Part shown: piece after piece, positions 32,976 to 44,383 of the stretch | Layout of the letters: the number at the start of each line of letters is the position of its first letter | How positions within the stretch are numbered: the stretch's first letter is position 1 | Assembly (NCBI GenBank): GCA_006503535.1 | Contig: QYRS01000009.1 | Coordinates: forward strand, 1,736,001-1,800,000 | DNA: 64,000 nucleotides | Source of the DNA: Arthrinium phaeospermum | Lineage: Eukaryota > Ascomycota > Sordariomycetes > Amphisphaeriales > Apiosporaceae | Direction: 5' to 3' | Notes under the pieces: generated by a model | Seen by the model: only the letters and a program-made list of their open reading frames with translations | Database searches by the model: none | What the model was told of the DNA's origin: nothing | Program-made: the position numbers and the translations under genes

Positions 32976-35522
32976 GATCGCAGAAAGAAGATTGCAAAGT
33001 CGGAGTGGGAAGAGAAAGTCTGGTAGAAAAAGTTTCTAAAGACCAAATTATGGTGGAGCTGCTGCAGGTGTGGCTGGTTATCGGCACCATCCTGGTCTTT
33101 ATCAGTTAGGCCCCGCCTTACCAAGCCCTTCAAGCCCCTCCAGCCCAAACCCAAGCCCCCCAGGGCCCAGGCACGCAGGCGGCGCTGTCAAGCCTGAAGC
33201 CACCGAGCCACATACAAAATGGAGCAGTGAATCGATTCGATGCCACATTGCGACAGGCAATTGATTGGGCGGTAAGCTACACACCACCAAGCACACGAGA
33301 TTCTTGGGGGTGGTGTTGTACAGTTGTCAAGGCTCCTCCTCACTTTGACGAACCCATGTACATATGACATGGTTTCTCAGAGTGAGAGAGCCGGCCATAC
33401 GATGTCGATATTGCATGATGTGAAGACGTTAAGCAGGAATCTGTCAAGGCCCCATTTCCTTGCCGTCACACTCAAGCATAAAAGCAAGGAAGACCGGTCA
33501 AAATACTTGCCTCAAGCTACATCGTGTGAAAGTGTGAGGTATAGTAGGTAGACGGTTAGACATTACTTATTCCGGCAAAGCGGATAGACCTCTGGTCCGT
33601 CTAATTGGTTGCTCTTGTGGTATATTGTGTCCTATCCCCATCCGCTCAGAGCAGAGGGGGCATTTTGGCAAGTCGGGGGAGCGGCTGAGAGCAGGCTGTG
33701 GGAGATTCCGTACGATGCGGTGCTCTACCACTACTACCTATGTGATCATCGTGGGATTTTCGTCTTTAGCCAAAGCCTCGTCTGGCTCGTTCCTAACATG
33801 TCCGACGGACAGCAGGCAGAAAGACCAACACCCTGGTCTAGTCCATCTCGGCCGGCTGATGCCCAACCGCGTTGCGTCAATGTGCCAGCGCATTCGGTCT
33901 TGCTCCTTCTCAGATGTACACTTGATTCATCTCGTCAGGTATCGGAGGCAACCCGTTTCTTTGAAGGGGAACGAAGGGAATAGAGTCTCTGGCGTGTATC
34001 TTGTAGCATTCTACATACTTCTTATGCAATCCCAACCCTACACCGGTTGTCCGGGCATCTTCTGATCATCTAACCATCGATACCTGCCCTATCGGCATCT
34101 CTGGCCCATCCCGACTTTCCAACGTCATTGCCCAACTTGCTATTAGTGCTTTGGGACCCCATTCTTCAAATACCCGGCGGGCGCGAGCGACGCTTCTTCT
34201 CTCTTCCCTTTGGTTTGTTCATAAGTTTTGCCACTTGCCTTCCCACTCTTGCGATACTGGGTACCATAGCACCATAGCGGAAGAAGACGGGATAGTCGAA
34301 CAGGAAGAAAGAAAACGAAGGAACACAGTACTTCAATGTGAGTCGTCTGCCAAACCTCATCCACCCATTGATGATCGAAACAAATATAATTCCCATTTCA
34401 ATCCAATGAGAGAATGGAAAGCTACTACCGCGGCCTGACCCGCATCTTTTCCTCTAAGATCATTAGTAGGCCTGTCTTGTCGATGAGCCGTTCTGTCTAA
34501 TCGTTTCGCTTCGGCCTTTCCCCAGCTTTTTGCTGCTCACTGACATTTGTACGCCAACCGCTGATTGATTGATTCGACTGAAAGCAAGCATCCCCCAAGC
34601 GCTCTGCCGCACCACCGACCCGAGAATAAGCCCCCAAAATCAAGCTCAAGCGAATCGAAATTCGTCCTCTCCCCGTCCGACACAAAAAAGATCCCCACTT
34701 GCCTTTAGGTTACGACCGAAAACCAACGTCGAATCATCAACCGGTCCAGCAATCGGGAAGTGGCCATTTCTTCGAGGATTTGGGGACTTTTTCGCCTATC
34801 AGTGACCACACACCGCCCCTCACTTTGTCACCCACGCAGTAAGCTTGGTGAGACACCCCAGTTCACACCGTTCCAAGGCCAAGCACACAGCAAGCTTGCG
34901 GCCAATCAGGCAAGTCAATCGCAGCTGAGCGTCCTGCTTTGTCCTGCCTATCCCGCCTATCCCATCCCATCCTGCCACTACCAGCCTAGCCTGCCTTACC
35001 ACCTACCCGCCACTCGCACTACTTTCCACTCCAAAGCAAGCAATCAGTTTCGAGCAATCGATCAATCAATTGCCCTGCCTCTCAAAGCTCGTTACATCAT
35101 TCGCTCAACCACCAGGCGCAACACACAACTGGTTGCGGACTCAACCAGTGTAAACAAATAACAACGAGAAATAATTTGAAGCACTCGCACAATTCGTCAG
35201 CGCCGGGACTTTATTTTACTGACGCGGAATCCGACAGCGCAGTTTTGTGATACTTGTTGGACGCGGAAAGAAAGGAAGAAAAGAAAGTGTGTGCGTGTGT
35301 GTCAGTCAAAGTAAGACGGCGCCGCGGAAAGAGATAAACCTTCCCCCCGCGCGTCGCGATCGGATTGCGCCGAGTACTTCTCACACTTTTCCCTCCCACT
35401 CGCGTTTGCCTGTCAGACGGGAAACTCAAATCGTGCATTCCCGCACAGCTTCTATTCGTCGAATATATCTACCAGGCAATCGTCCCGAGTAGCTGCAACG
35501 GCCGAGCCCGCAGTCTGCAAGT
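32976..35522. other. Long divergent promoter region, fcf2 and hap5
   Basis: About 2.5 kb without a recognised gene. It holds a CCAATCA site (34902-34908), a GATT microrepeat (34563-34574), CCTATCC/CATCC pyrimidine repeats (34946-34972) and a GT microsatellite (35287-35300). The right part looks like an unusually long pyrimidine-rich leader for hap5. Confidence 0.6.
34902..34908 (+). promoter_or_regulatory. CCAATCA site upstream of the hap5 gene
   Basis: This exact CCAATCA matches the extended consensus of the fungal CCAAT-binding complex. It lies 615 bp before the start codon of a subunit of that same complex, so autoregulation is possible. Another CCAAT pentamer is at 34403-34407. Confidence 0.35.
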
Positions 35523-36742
35523 ATGGATCAGCACAACCAGCAGTCGTCGAGTAGCCACCCGCAGCAGCAATCCTCGAGGAATGCTCAGGGTACCAACAAT
35601 GCCGTCTATGATACCGCCCATGGCGGCCACTATGGTAAGTCAAAAGATCCGATCCCTCGAGCAATCAAGCAAGCATCTGTGGTTGCGCAATCATCTGCCT
35701 TCTGTGCGACGTCGCTAACCATGTCTCTATAGGCGCAAGCGCTGCTGTAAGTCCCAGTCCCCGCCCTAAATCTCGAATCCTCATCTCCCAGTGTTATTTA
35801 CATTAGCCCTTCTCATTTGTAGCTCGCCAACTCTGGCTATGCTCCCGCGGAGCTCTACACCGGTCCTTGGGCGAACGTACATCAAGGTCTGCACGGCCAG
35901 TACAAGGACATCCTGACCACCTACTGGCAGCAAACGATCCATCATCTCGAGTCCGACAGCCACGACTACAAGCTACACCAGCTGCCGCTTGCCCGTATCA
36001 AGAAAGTCATGAAGGCCGATCCCGAAGTCAAGATGATCTCGGCCGAGGCGCCCATCTTGTTCGCCAAGGGTTGCGACATTTTCATCACAGAGCTGACCAT
36101 GCGCGCATGGATTCACGCCGAAGAGAACAAGCGTCGCACTCTGCAGCGATCCGACATTGCTTCCGCTCTTGCCAAGAGTGACATGTTTGATTTCCTCATC
36201 GACATTGTTCCTCGAGAGGAGGCGAGCCATGCTAAGAGGGCCAACCCCGCTCAACAACCAGCTGGCGGCGTGCCCGCAGCACCCGCATCGCAGATGGGAG
36301 GCCAGCACATGCCGCCGCCGAACCACATGGACCCCAACTACGCTATGGGCGGCCACCAGATGCCATCCGACCAGGATTATTCTCGTGCGCCCAACATGTA
36401 CAACCCGGTCCAGCCTGGCCAGGCCCCTCAGTACGGCCAAGCACCGGCACCTATGTATGGCGATATGGACCCTAACAACATGTACTACGCGGGAAGCATG
36501 CAGCCGCAGCAAGTAAGTCGTTCCTGCTTCCCACATCCACCCCGCATCGCCGCACGTCGCGAACTCGATACTGATCCATCCTCCCCCCTAAATAGTAGTA
36601 TCGCAGCAGCTCGACGGAAGAGGAGACGATACCGCCTCCCGAACCGGCGCCGACCGAGTCTAGTCATGTTGAGTCCTCTGAACAGACTGCCCAGACCGTC
36701 TTGCCTTCCAAGGAGGGTGACGACCATGGGGATCGGGACTAG
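35523..36742 (+). CDS. hap5: Hap5/HapE, histone-fold subunit of the CCAAT-binding complex (NF-YC)
   Basis: Five exons (35523-35634, 35733-35746, 35823-36512, 36599-36742 with the first intron pairs shown) give 319 residues; in total four coding exons are used, the second being only 14 nt. The NF-YC histone fold is unmistakable: HQLPLARIKKVMKADPEVKM, ISAEAPILFAKGCDIFITEL and RRTLQRSDIASALAKSDMFDFLIDIV (about residues 85-170). Upstream lies WQQTIHHLESDSHDYK, the stretch that in filamentous fungi includes the HapX-related region. The C-terminus is Pro/Gln/Met-rich and ends in an acidic tail. With HapB and HapC it binds CCAAT boxes genome-wide and controls iron, redox and metabolic genes. The last exon starts after AATAGTAG; this alone keeps the frame. 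Confidence 0.95.
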
Positions 36743-37184
36743 ATACGTAACCAATCCACTCCGATGGGGCACCAACGAGTGGAACAAGTGAACAACTTGT
36801 TTTTATTGGCGACGACGTAGTCTTTCCCCTTCGACTGCATCTGTTTATCCTTATTTTCTGAATTCCTTCTCTCGTTTATTCACGAAAATCCCTTGGCTTC
36901 ACCGGCTATGGCGTAAATGGGGTTTTTGAGGAACGTTTTGTTTTGGTTCCTTTGGTGGTAGATAGCCCACGAAGTATATCCAGTTTGCTGATGATTGTGG
37001 TTTTGGGATTTCATATATTATTGCGAGGGTTATTGCATGAGCTGATGATAAAAATTGAATGTCATGACACGGAAAAATTCATCTCGCTTCGCTTTTCGTT
37101 ATGTCGTCTCGGTGTGTCATGTGGTGAACGGTAATAATCGCGTTGGGCTTCTCCCGGGCGTAGCAACGGTAACATGACTGGCCT
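36743..37184. other. Convergent 3' region, hap5 and sec15
   Basis: A 442-bp spacer with T-rich runs near 36800-36960, in keeping with 3' untranslated sequence of hap5. No gene is seen. Confidence 0.6.
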
Positions 37185-39610
37185 CTACGATTTGCCTCCG
37201 AACCGCAAATTAGAGGAGAAGTTGGCGAATCTCTGGGCGGCTTGGGCAGCCTGTTGGCTGGCACTGGGGCCAGTGATCTGGTTGGTGAGCCTATAGCATA
37301 TAGTATTAGTCTTGGTTCAAAAAGGTCATTCGGGACAGTCAGTGTGTGGGCAACAACGTACTTTTCCAGTAGGACAGGGCCGTTCATGGCGTGCACACGG
37401 CTGTACTTCTTGTTGCGCGTGGAGATGTCGAAGAACTCGTCCGTGTTCTCGCTCTGCAGCAGCTGGATGGTCTGCTCGAGCTCGTCGAGGTTGCTGCGCA
37501 GCATGAAGCCGTTCTCGAGGCCGTCGACAAAGTCCGTCAGGTGGCTCACGTCGAGGGCGAGGGCGGCGACGCCGTTGGGGTTGATCTTCTTGACGTCGTT
37601 GCTCAGGGGCAGGGCGAGGATCTTGTCCGAGGCGTGCGAGAGGGCGTCGAAGTAGATGAGCTCCTTGATCTCGCGCGGCAGGCCCAGGAGGGTGCTGTTC
37701 ATGATGTTGGAGAGGTAGCGCGTCAGGGTCTGCATGTAGTTGGACGGCTCGGTGGGCGTGTTGAGGCCGGTCCAGTCGTACTCGGCCGTCTCGACGAGGT
37801 CGTCGATCTTGGAGTTGACGAGCTCGAAGATGCGCTTCTCGGCCGTCTTCTTGTTGTCCCGGAACTGCTCCGTGGCGGCGAGCTTCAGGGGCCCGCCGGC
37901 TGAGGCAGACGACCGGGCGCGAATCAGGAGCTGTTCCAGCTCTTGGCAAGCCGTCTCAAAATGCTCCAAATTGATGAGGATCTGCACGATTTGGCCCAGG
38001 TACTGGGTGCTCAGGCGCTCGACCAGCGACTGGCATACCTTCTCGGTAAGGAGCTCATCAAGAGACTTGCGCAAGGTCTCATCGATCTTCGTAGGATGCT
38101 GAAAGTGGTCATCGGAGAAGAAGTAAAATTGGTTGAGGAAGTTCCGGATATCGATACAACAGAGCGGATACATCTGGGAGAAAGGAAGGACGCAGGGGAA
38201 GGTGAGCTCGCTAATGTCCTTGTCCTGCGTGAACCAACTGACGTTGACCACCTTCTCATACTCTTCCACCGAGTTGATGGCCATGGGCATGTAATCATCG
38301 GTGGAGACGATTTCCTGGAAGTCATCGCTGAATCGTCGCTTCAGAAGCTCCGCGTACTTATCGAAGAGATCTACCAGGAACTCATCCAGTCTTGAGACAG
38401 AGTAACCCCAGCCTGCCATTGTCTGAATGAAGAGGGCGATGACCCCCTTGATTTTGAGCAGAATCTCGGCGTTGCTCACTTCGCCCAGAGCTTTCGTGGT
38501 GAGTGAGATGGCGGCTGAGCACATTGAATCCCATAGCTCTTCGACGTCGATAGATGTGCGTAGCTGAGGCACGCGCCTCATGGTAGCCTTTTCAATGATG
38601 GCGAATCCAGCAATACCTTCCAGGAGACTGCTCAAAGAGGACTCGTCATCGCTAGTGAGGCTGACTGTCGATGGAATCAGGAGTTCCTTTTGCCGCCGCC
38701 TTGTGGCTGCATAATCGTTACGGAACCTGTCATTTTGGCCAAGGGCATCATGAATATGCAGAGCCTCGAATAGGGGCGTGAAGTCGACCTGCAATTCCTC
38801 ATTGTCCAATACGTCGAATTCTTCACTTTCGTCAAAGACTAGCTCGATTGCCGAGTTCAACTTGAAGTGGCTAAGAAAATCGTCTGCCTCTATCCTATCC
38901 CTTTGGCGAGACCGACGCATTTCAGTGTGGTAGAAGGCAACCTCGCCCAAGAACTGTGACGTCTCTCGGATGCGGAACAGCCAGGTGTTAAGATCGTTCA
39001 TGACGGCCTCGGAGATCGACTTTTGCGAGGCCGGTATGGACTTTTGAATCATGTCTGCCAGTTTGTACTGCGTTCCGTACTTGTTCTGGATCATGGGGAT
39101 CAGAAATTCGTTCTGCATATCCTCGAGGGACTTGAGCGCAGCATAGTACTGCTTCTTGCGAATAAGCTCGTGGGCGTTGTTCACGGCATGCAAGATCTTG
39201 AGCGACTCCTTCAAGGCATCTGATACATCGGATATGTTTTCGCGCACGGCACGAGTGCTGACCAGGGCCTGCTTCTGCTCGGCCAGCTTCTCCGTGCTCT
39301 CCTGAATGGACTGGTTGAGCTTGAGGATCTCGGTGGTCAAGCTGACGGTGCCCTGGCGAACATCTTGAAGCTGGTTTACCGAGCTCAAGAACTCTTCGTG
39401 TTTCGTCAAGCCGATGCGCTCAATGTCGGATTCGCGGGCCTCGGCATACTGCTGCAGGTTTTGGGTCAAGAGGTTCGATCGGTTGGTGTAGGAAGCATCT
39501 TTCAGCACAGGAATCAATTGGTCCAAGAAGTCGGTATCCGTTGTCGAAACAATGATCTGCTGCACAGCAGTGCCATAGTCATCGTAGGTCTGGACTCGTC
39601 GCGGAGCCAT
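37185..39610 (-). CDS. sec15: Sec15, exocyst complex subunit
   Basis: Two exons on the minus strand (37362-39610, 37185-37290) give 784 residues, the normal fungal Sec15 length. Landmarks are the N-terminal DFLDQLIPVLKDASYTNRS, the coiled region with ELIRKKQYYAALKSLEDMQNEFL, and the C-terminal helical domain with DISELTFPCVLPFSQMYPLC, FYFFSDD and a late Leu/Asp-rich DVSHLTDFVDGLENGFM. Sec15 links the Rab GTPase Sec4 on secretory vesicles to the exocyst at growth sites. The last exon encodes only about 35 residues (LTNQITGPSASQQAAQAAQ then RFANFSSNLRFGGKS); it was found because the donor GTACGT and acceptor GCTATAG restore the typical Sec15 tail. Without this splice the frame reads on to 37079 with an unrelated tail. 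Confidence 0.95.
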
Positions 39611-40888
39611 TATAAGTCGCGATGCACCTCGGCCGTTCGTAGTCGTCGTGCGAACCAAGTAGCAGCAGTTGGGCAGGCGGCGCAAGTTGAGAGTCAACCA
39701 GTGGAGGAGTAAGCTGAGACGACTCTAAATGTTTGGATGTGTCCTCGGAACCATGACAGTCGTTCTCCAGTCGATTCCGGGTCTAGATATACGAAAAGCG
39801 TCAAAGTTGCTGCCTGCGAGGCTGACGGCTTTGTTGTTTGGGGATTACGGTAGCTGCTAGGACGGTGTTCAAGCTTCAAGTTGCGACGTGGGACTCAATG
39901 GGGGGATCAGTGCTGCAGTCACAGCGGAGTGATCCCTGTAAGCTGTAGGCGCGCCGCGCTAGTTTTACTGTTACCCCCCACACATTTGACCCCCCTAAAC
40001 CACCTAAAACGCTTATGTTGAATGTTTTACATAGCTCCCAAAGTCTGCTCAGCTCCTATGGGAAATGTCTTTGATGATGGTATTGTAGGTAGTAGATTAG
40101 ATATGCCTGACAGTACCCAATCAAGCATTGGTAGAGCTGTTGCGCATTAAAGGGGCAGAATGCTGATATTATCATTATCCCCTTCATCACCCGGACATTC
40201 GTTACCCCCCTGACCTGTAAAATGTAGGGGACCAGGACCCATTACTATCAAATATCAAGGGCAAAGGTGCTGACCTCGCAGAGTTTTGGATTATTTGATG
40301 CGTAGTAAGATGCCCGTCATGCCATAGATATACCGGCTGTTAACAACGTCTAAAAGTGAGTATGTTCTTCTACATCGAGATAAAAGTCAGTAGGCGCAAA
40401 TAACAAATCATACCAGGTGCATAGGTAGTACGTACGTGAAGTAAGAAAGTGACTCTTGGTGAGGACAGTCGATGACATTAAGTTGGCCATATGCACCGAA
40501 CCGACGGGGCCTTCAAGGGTAGCACAGGCCGCCATCCTGCATGCAGTTCAGCGCTTACGCATGCTAATTGCTTATCCACGCATGCTAAACCCAAGTGTTG
40601 AGTGCAACGGTTCTACGTCAGGGTGGCTGGACCTGAACAGAACACTTCCTGTCCTTGCTTCTTGCGAAAGAGAGAGACCAGCCGGCCAACCTTGTAGGAA
40701 ATTCGAGATTGGCTGACGACCACTACGCCCGTCCCGGGAGACAAATGAACAGATAATCCCAGAAGGACTTAATACCACCTGTTTCATTTTCCTCCGGGCA
40801 AACCTAATAGCAATACCTTTTCTCTTCCACATGGACTTTACCTGATTTTCCTACATAGTTTCTGGTCGAGTATGCATTTACTGCGACG
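39611..40888. other. Divergent promoter region, sec15 and SUN-domain gene
   Basis: About 1.3 kb. AT-rich and C-run patches lie at 39970-40240. A short upstream ORF at 40872-40892 overlaps the downstream start codon and is listed separately. No gene is recognised. Confidence 0.6.
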
Positions 40889-40892
40889 ATGA
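40872..40892 (+). promoter_or_regulatory. Upstream ORF overlapping the SUN-protein start codon
   Basis: A six-codon reading frame starts at ATG 40872 and stops at TGA 40890-40892. The stop overlaps the first main-frame ATG (40889-40891) in an ATGA arrangement and ends one base before completion of the second ATG at 40892. Such overlap can allow reinitiation or restrict translation. It matters only if transcription starts upstream of 40872. Confidence 0.45.
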
Positions 40893-43800
40893 TGTGGCGT
40901 CATAGGGACAGGCGTTCAGTCTGGTCATTGCTACCGATTTGGGTCCCTCTCTTCTTGTTAGTGGCCGGGGTGCAGGTGCAGGCCCAGCAAGCCGACGAGA
41001 ATACGAGCGCCAGCAGCACCAGCAGCAGTAGTAGCAGCGCCAGCACCAGCTCCACGACGATAACCGCCAACGATGCCACCCGATCGCTGCCGCCCAGCAC
41101 CACCGCCCAGTCGACCTGCGAGTCGAGGACGGTCAACTACATCACCCACACATTGCCCCAGCAATGCCTTACCACGACGCATTCCTCGACCCCGGTCCCC
41201 TCTGCCGAAAGCGTCGCCCCTGCGGCTGCGCAAACGCCAGCGGCTTCCCCCAGCGATGCCGGGCCGCCCAAAGTCGAGGAGGAGCACGAGCTGGACAGCG
41301 ACGGCAACGACTTGAGCACGGGGGCTTTCATGTCCTTTGAAGAATGGAAAGAGATGATGTTGAAGAAGGCCGGCCAGGAGCCCATGGAAGCCCGTACCCG
41401 GAAACCGCACGACGGCCGCGGAGACTACCCCGGGGGCGACCTCAGCTCGATCGGCGAGGAGGGCGAGATATCCTTGGACTTCGACGCCTACTCCGACAAG
41501 ATCTCCGAGATCACTTCGTCGGGCAAGCCCGTCCCCAAGCAGAAGAAGGAGAAGGAGGACGCGGTCGAGAAGATAACCTACGACGAGGGGCTGGCCCACG
41601 TCTACAGGAGCAAGGACGCGGGCAAGACGTGCAAGGAGAGGTACTCCTATTCCTCGTTCGACGCCGGAGCGACGGTGATCAAGACGAGCAAGGGAGCTAA
41701 GAACTCCAAAGCCATCTTGGTCGAGAACAAGGATTCGTACATGCTACTTGAATGCGCCACTGCGAACAAGTTCTTCATTGTCGAGCTCAGCGAGGATATT
41801 CTCGTGGATACCGTTGTCTTGGCCAACTACGAATTCTTCTCGAGCATGATCAGAATGTTCCGCGTCAGTGTTAGCGACCGTTATCCCATAAAGTCGGATA
41901 AATGGAAGGTCTTAGGCGACTTCCAAGCGCGCAACTCGAGAGATATCCAGCCCTTCCTCATTCAAAATCCCCAGATCTGGGCAAGGTACCTGCGCATCGA
42001 AATCTTGAGCCACTATGGCAACGAATTCTACTGTCCACTATCTCTTCTCCGAGTGCATGGAACACGAATGCTGGACTCCTGGAAAGAGGCAGATCCTGCA
42101 GATTTCGAAGAGGAGGAACCTAGCAAGGCAGCCCCTGAGCCAGTCCCGGAGGCAGAGGCAGCCGCAGAGGCACCACCAGCAGAGGAACCTCAAGTAATTG
42201 TTGAAGTAGATGAGGCGATCCCCGTAGAGGATGTCGTGGAGCAGAGCCTCGTATTACCCTTCTGGGACGGTTCATATCTTGAGCACGAACTTCAGAAACA
42301 TACTACCTGCAAGATTTTGGAGCCGACATCAAATGCTTCTTCTTCTACAGCAGAAGAAGACCATATGCCACCACCCGAGTCACTTCCCAAGGTCGAGCAA
42401 AGAGATAAGACCACGAACTTGAATCAGGCGCAAACTGAGACGGCTCGACCGTCGTCCCATAGCCCAACAACTGAGCCCACTGGCTCTGCAAAGACGACGC
42501 CCACAACAGCACCGACTTCTGCAACCTCCGCGGCGGTCAACTCCACTGAAGGCCCGGCAACCCCCAAGACCTCGGCACACCCAGTCGAATCAACACAATC
42601 CTCTGGTCCCCCTATTCCATCTACCAAACATACGGTGCCTGCTTCCGTCAGACAGTCAAGCGTGGCAGCAGCTAAAAGCAAGGCTGCCGTCTCCAGTTCT
42701 GTCAAGCCGCCGTCGCCCAAGGCCACTCAGAATTCGAAGGCCTCCGCAGGCGGTTCTTCCGCCTCTCCGCGCAACCGGACCACCACGCCGACCAGCTCCG
42801 CGCCGGCCTCGGGCCCGACAGTGCAGGACTCGTTCTTTAAGCATTTGACGAAGCGCCTGCAGACGCTCGAGTCCAACACGACCCTGTCCCTGCAGTACAT
42901 CGAGTCGCAGTCGCAATTCCTGCAGCAGGCCCTGTCCAAGCTGGAGCGGCGCCAGGTCGCCAAGGTCGACCTTTTCCTGGACACCCTCAACAAGACGGTC
43001 CTTTCAGAGCTGCGCGACCTGCGCGTCCAGTACGACCAGATCTGGCAGAGCACCGTCATCGCCCTCGAGACGCAGCGCGACCAGTCGGAGCGCGAGCTCC
43101 TGGCCGTGAGCAGTCGCCTCGGCGCCCTCGCCGACGAGGTCGTCTTCCAGAAGCGCATGGCCATCGTCCAGTCCGTCCTCTTGCTCGGCTGCCTCTTTCT
43201 CGTCATCTTCTCCGGCCGCCTCGCCAACGGCGGCGTCGAGCTCTACTACCCGAGCCAATTCCTCGCGGGCGGCGGCGGTGGGCCCAACAGCCGCATGGGC
43301 AGTCCCATGTATCCCAGCACGCCCAAAGCCGGCATGGGGCGGGGAGGCGGAGGGGGGAAGCAGCAAGAGCGCAGTCCTCCCACGGGGTTGCGCCATTCTA
43401 TCGAGGACTCGGATATGAACAATACCCCTCCTCAACATCGGCAACATAAGCCCTTGCCCTCTCTGCCCACCGACGGCGTGGATGATGATCATCGCAGCAA
43501 CGACAGTATGCGGCAGAGCATCGAGGAACGCACGCCTACCCCCGAACCGGATACGCGTCGCGCCATGTCCGAACCGCACATTACACAGGAACGCCTCCAC
43601 CCCATCCGAGCCATCACCATGATCACCCCTTCCTCCAACAACAATCGTACCAAAGACGACAGAAGACCTCCTAATAAGAGGGCCGTCTCCGATTCCGTGG
43701 GGCCCGAGTACTACCAGCCGCCCACCCCGGCCAGCCTCCAAGACAATGGAGAAGAGCAAGACATGGGCTACGATTCCGAGCCCAACATGCCCCGAGACCG

Positions 43801-44383
43801 CCGCCCTACCCACGACCAAAACCTAGAGCCGGAAAGGAATGGAGAAGGAGACGCAGATAGAGACTATTTCTGTCCCTCCCATTCGCAGTCACGCAGAAAC
43901 AGCGCTTCTTCTCATCATCACCTTCACCGCCCCTCCTCATCCTCTTCCTCCCTCGCCAACGAAGACGACGCCGCCACTGCAGCGCCCCCGACTTCTTCTA
44001 CTTCTGCCACCCCTACGACAGCAAAGGCATCAGCTACCAACCCCACCACTGCATCCTACCAAAACCAGGAGGGTAGTTCGGAGAGACACAATGACGGTGT
44101 TCCCTCAGATCGCCACACATTGCCGATGAGTAATGGAGGACACAGCGGTGTGTATGCCCGGGAAGGTCTCCAAAACGGCATGGAACCGATGATTGAGGGA
44201 GGCCACAACGGCGTTGCATCAAACAATGCAATGGCGGAACCATCACATCGAGCGGCCAGACCGCCTATAAGTCATACGGGTTCATTGAGGAAGCCGCTGC
44301 CATCGCTGCCAGAGGACCCCGATCCTGATCCGGACTCGGATATGGATTCCAGTAGTGTAGATCTTGCCTTTGATCAAGAATAG
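40889..44383 (+). CDS. slp1: SUN-domain ER membrane protein of the Slp1/Osteopotentia type
   Basis: One exon encodes 1164 residues. A signal sequence (about 1-33) is followed by a Ser/Thr-rich stretch and then a SUN-like domain at about 235-397 (KNSKAILVENKDSYMLLEC, FIVELSEDILVDTVVLANYE, WKVLGDFQARNSR, IWARYLRIEILSHYG). A Pro/Thr/Ser-rich linker, a coiled region (about 646-750) and one membrane helix at about 757-776 come next. The domain before the helix would face the ER lumen. Yeast Slp1 with Emp65 guards soluble proteins in the ER and supports inner nuclear membrane localisation. The mid-protein position of the SUN domain fits this family rather than nuclear-envelope Sad1. The roughly 390-residue cytosolic tail is low-complexity, with His, Asp/Pro and Ser runs. 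Two adjacent ATGs open the frame. Confidence 0.92.
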   Translation: MMWRHRDRRSVWSLLPIWVPLFLLVAGVQVQAQQADENTSASSTSSSSSSASTSSTTITANDATRSLPPSTTAQSTCESRTVNYITHTLPQQCLTTTHSSTPVPSAESVAPAAAQTPAASPSDAGPPKVEEEHELDSDGNDLSTGAFMSFEEWKEMMLKKAGQEPMEARTRKPHDGRGDYPGGDLSSIGEEGEISLDFDAYSDKISEITSSGKPVPKQKKEKEDAVEKITYDEGLAHVYRSKDAGKTCKERYSYSSFDAGATVIKTSKGAKNSKAILVENKDSYMLLECATANKFFIVELSEDILVDTVVLANYEFFSSMIRMFRVSVSDRYPIKSDKWKVLGDFQARNSRDIQPFLIQNPQIWARYLRIEILSHYGNEFYCPLSLLRVHGTRMLDSWKEADPADFEEEEPSKAAPEPVPEAEAAAEAPPAEEPQVIVEVDEAIPVEDVVEQSLVLPFWDGSYLEHELQKHTTCKILEPTSNASSSTAEEDHMPPPESLPKVEQRDKTTNLNQAQTETARPSSHSPTTEPTGSAKTTPTTAPTSATSAAVNSTEGPATPKTSAHPVESTQSSGPPIPSTKHTVPASVRQSSVAAAKSKAAVSSSVKPPSPKATQNSKASAGGSSASPRNRTTTPTSSAPASGPTVQDSFFKHLTKRLQTLESNTTLSLQYIESQSQFLQQALSKLERRQVAKVDLFLDTLNKTVLSELRDLRVQYDQIWQSTVIALETQRDQSERELLAVSSRLGALADEVVFQKRMAIVQSVLLLGCLFLVIFSGRLANGGVELYYPSQFLAGGGGGPNSRMGSPMYPSTPKAGMGRGGGGGKQQERSPPTGLRHSIEDSDMNNTPPQHRQHKPLPSLPTDGVDDDHRSNDSMRQSIEERTPTPEPDTRRAMSEPHITQERLHPIRAITMITPSSNNNRTKDDRRPPNKRAVSDSVGPEYYQPPTPASLQDNGEEQDMGYDSEPNMPRDRRPTHDQNLEPERNGEGDADRDYFCPSHSQSRRNSASSHHHLHRPSSSSSSLANEDDAATAAPPTSSTSATPTTAKASATNPTTASYQNQEGSSERHNDGVPSDRHTLPMSNGGHSGVYAREGLQNGMEPMIEGGHNGVASNNAMAEPSHRAARPPISHTGSLRKPLPSLPEDPDPDPDSDMDSSSVDLAFDQE

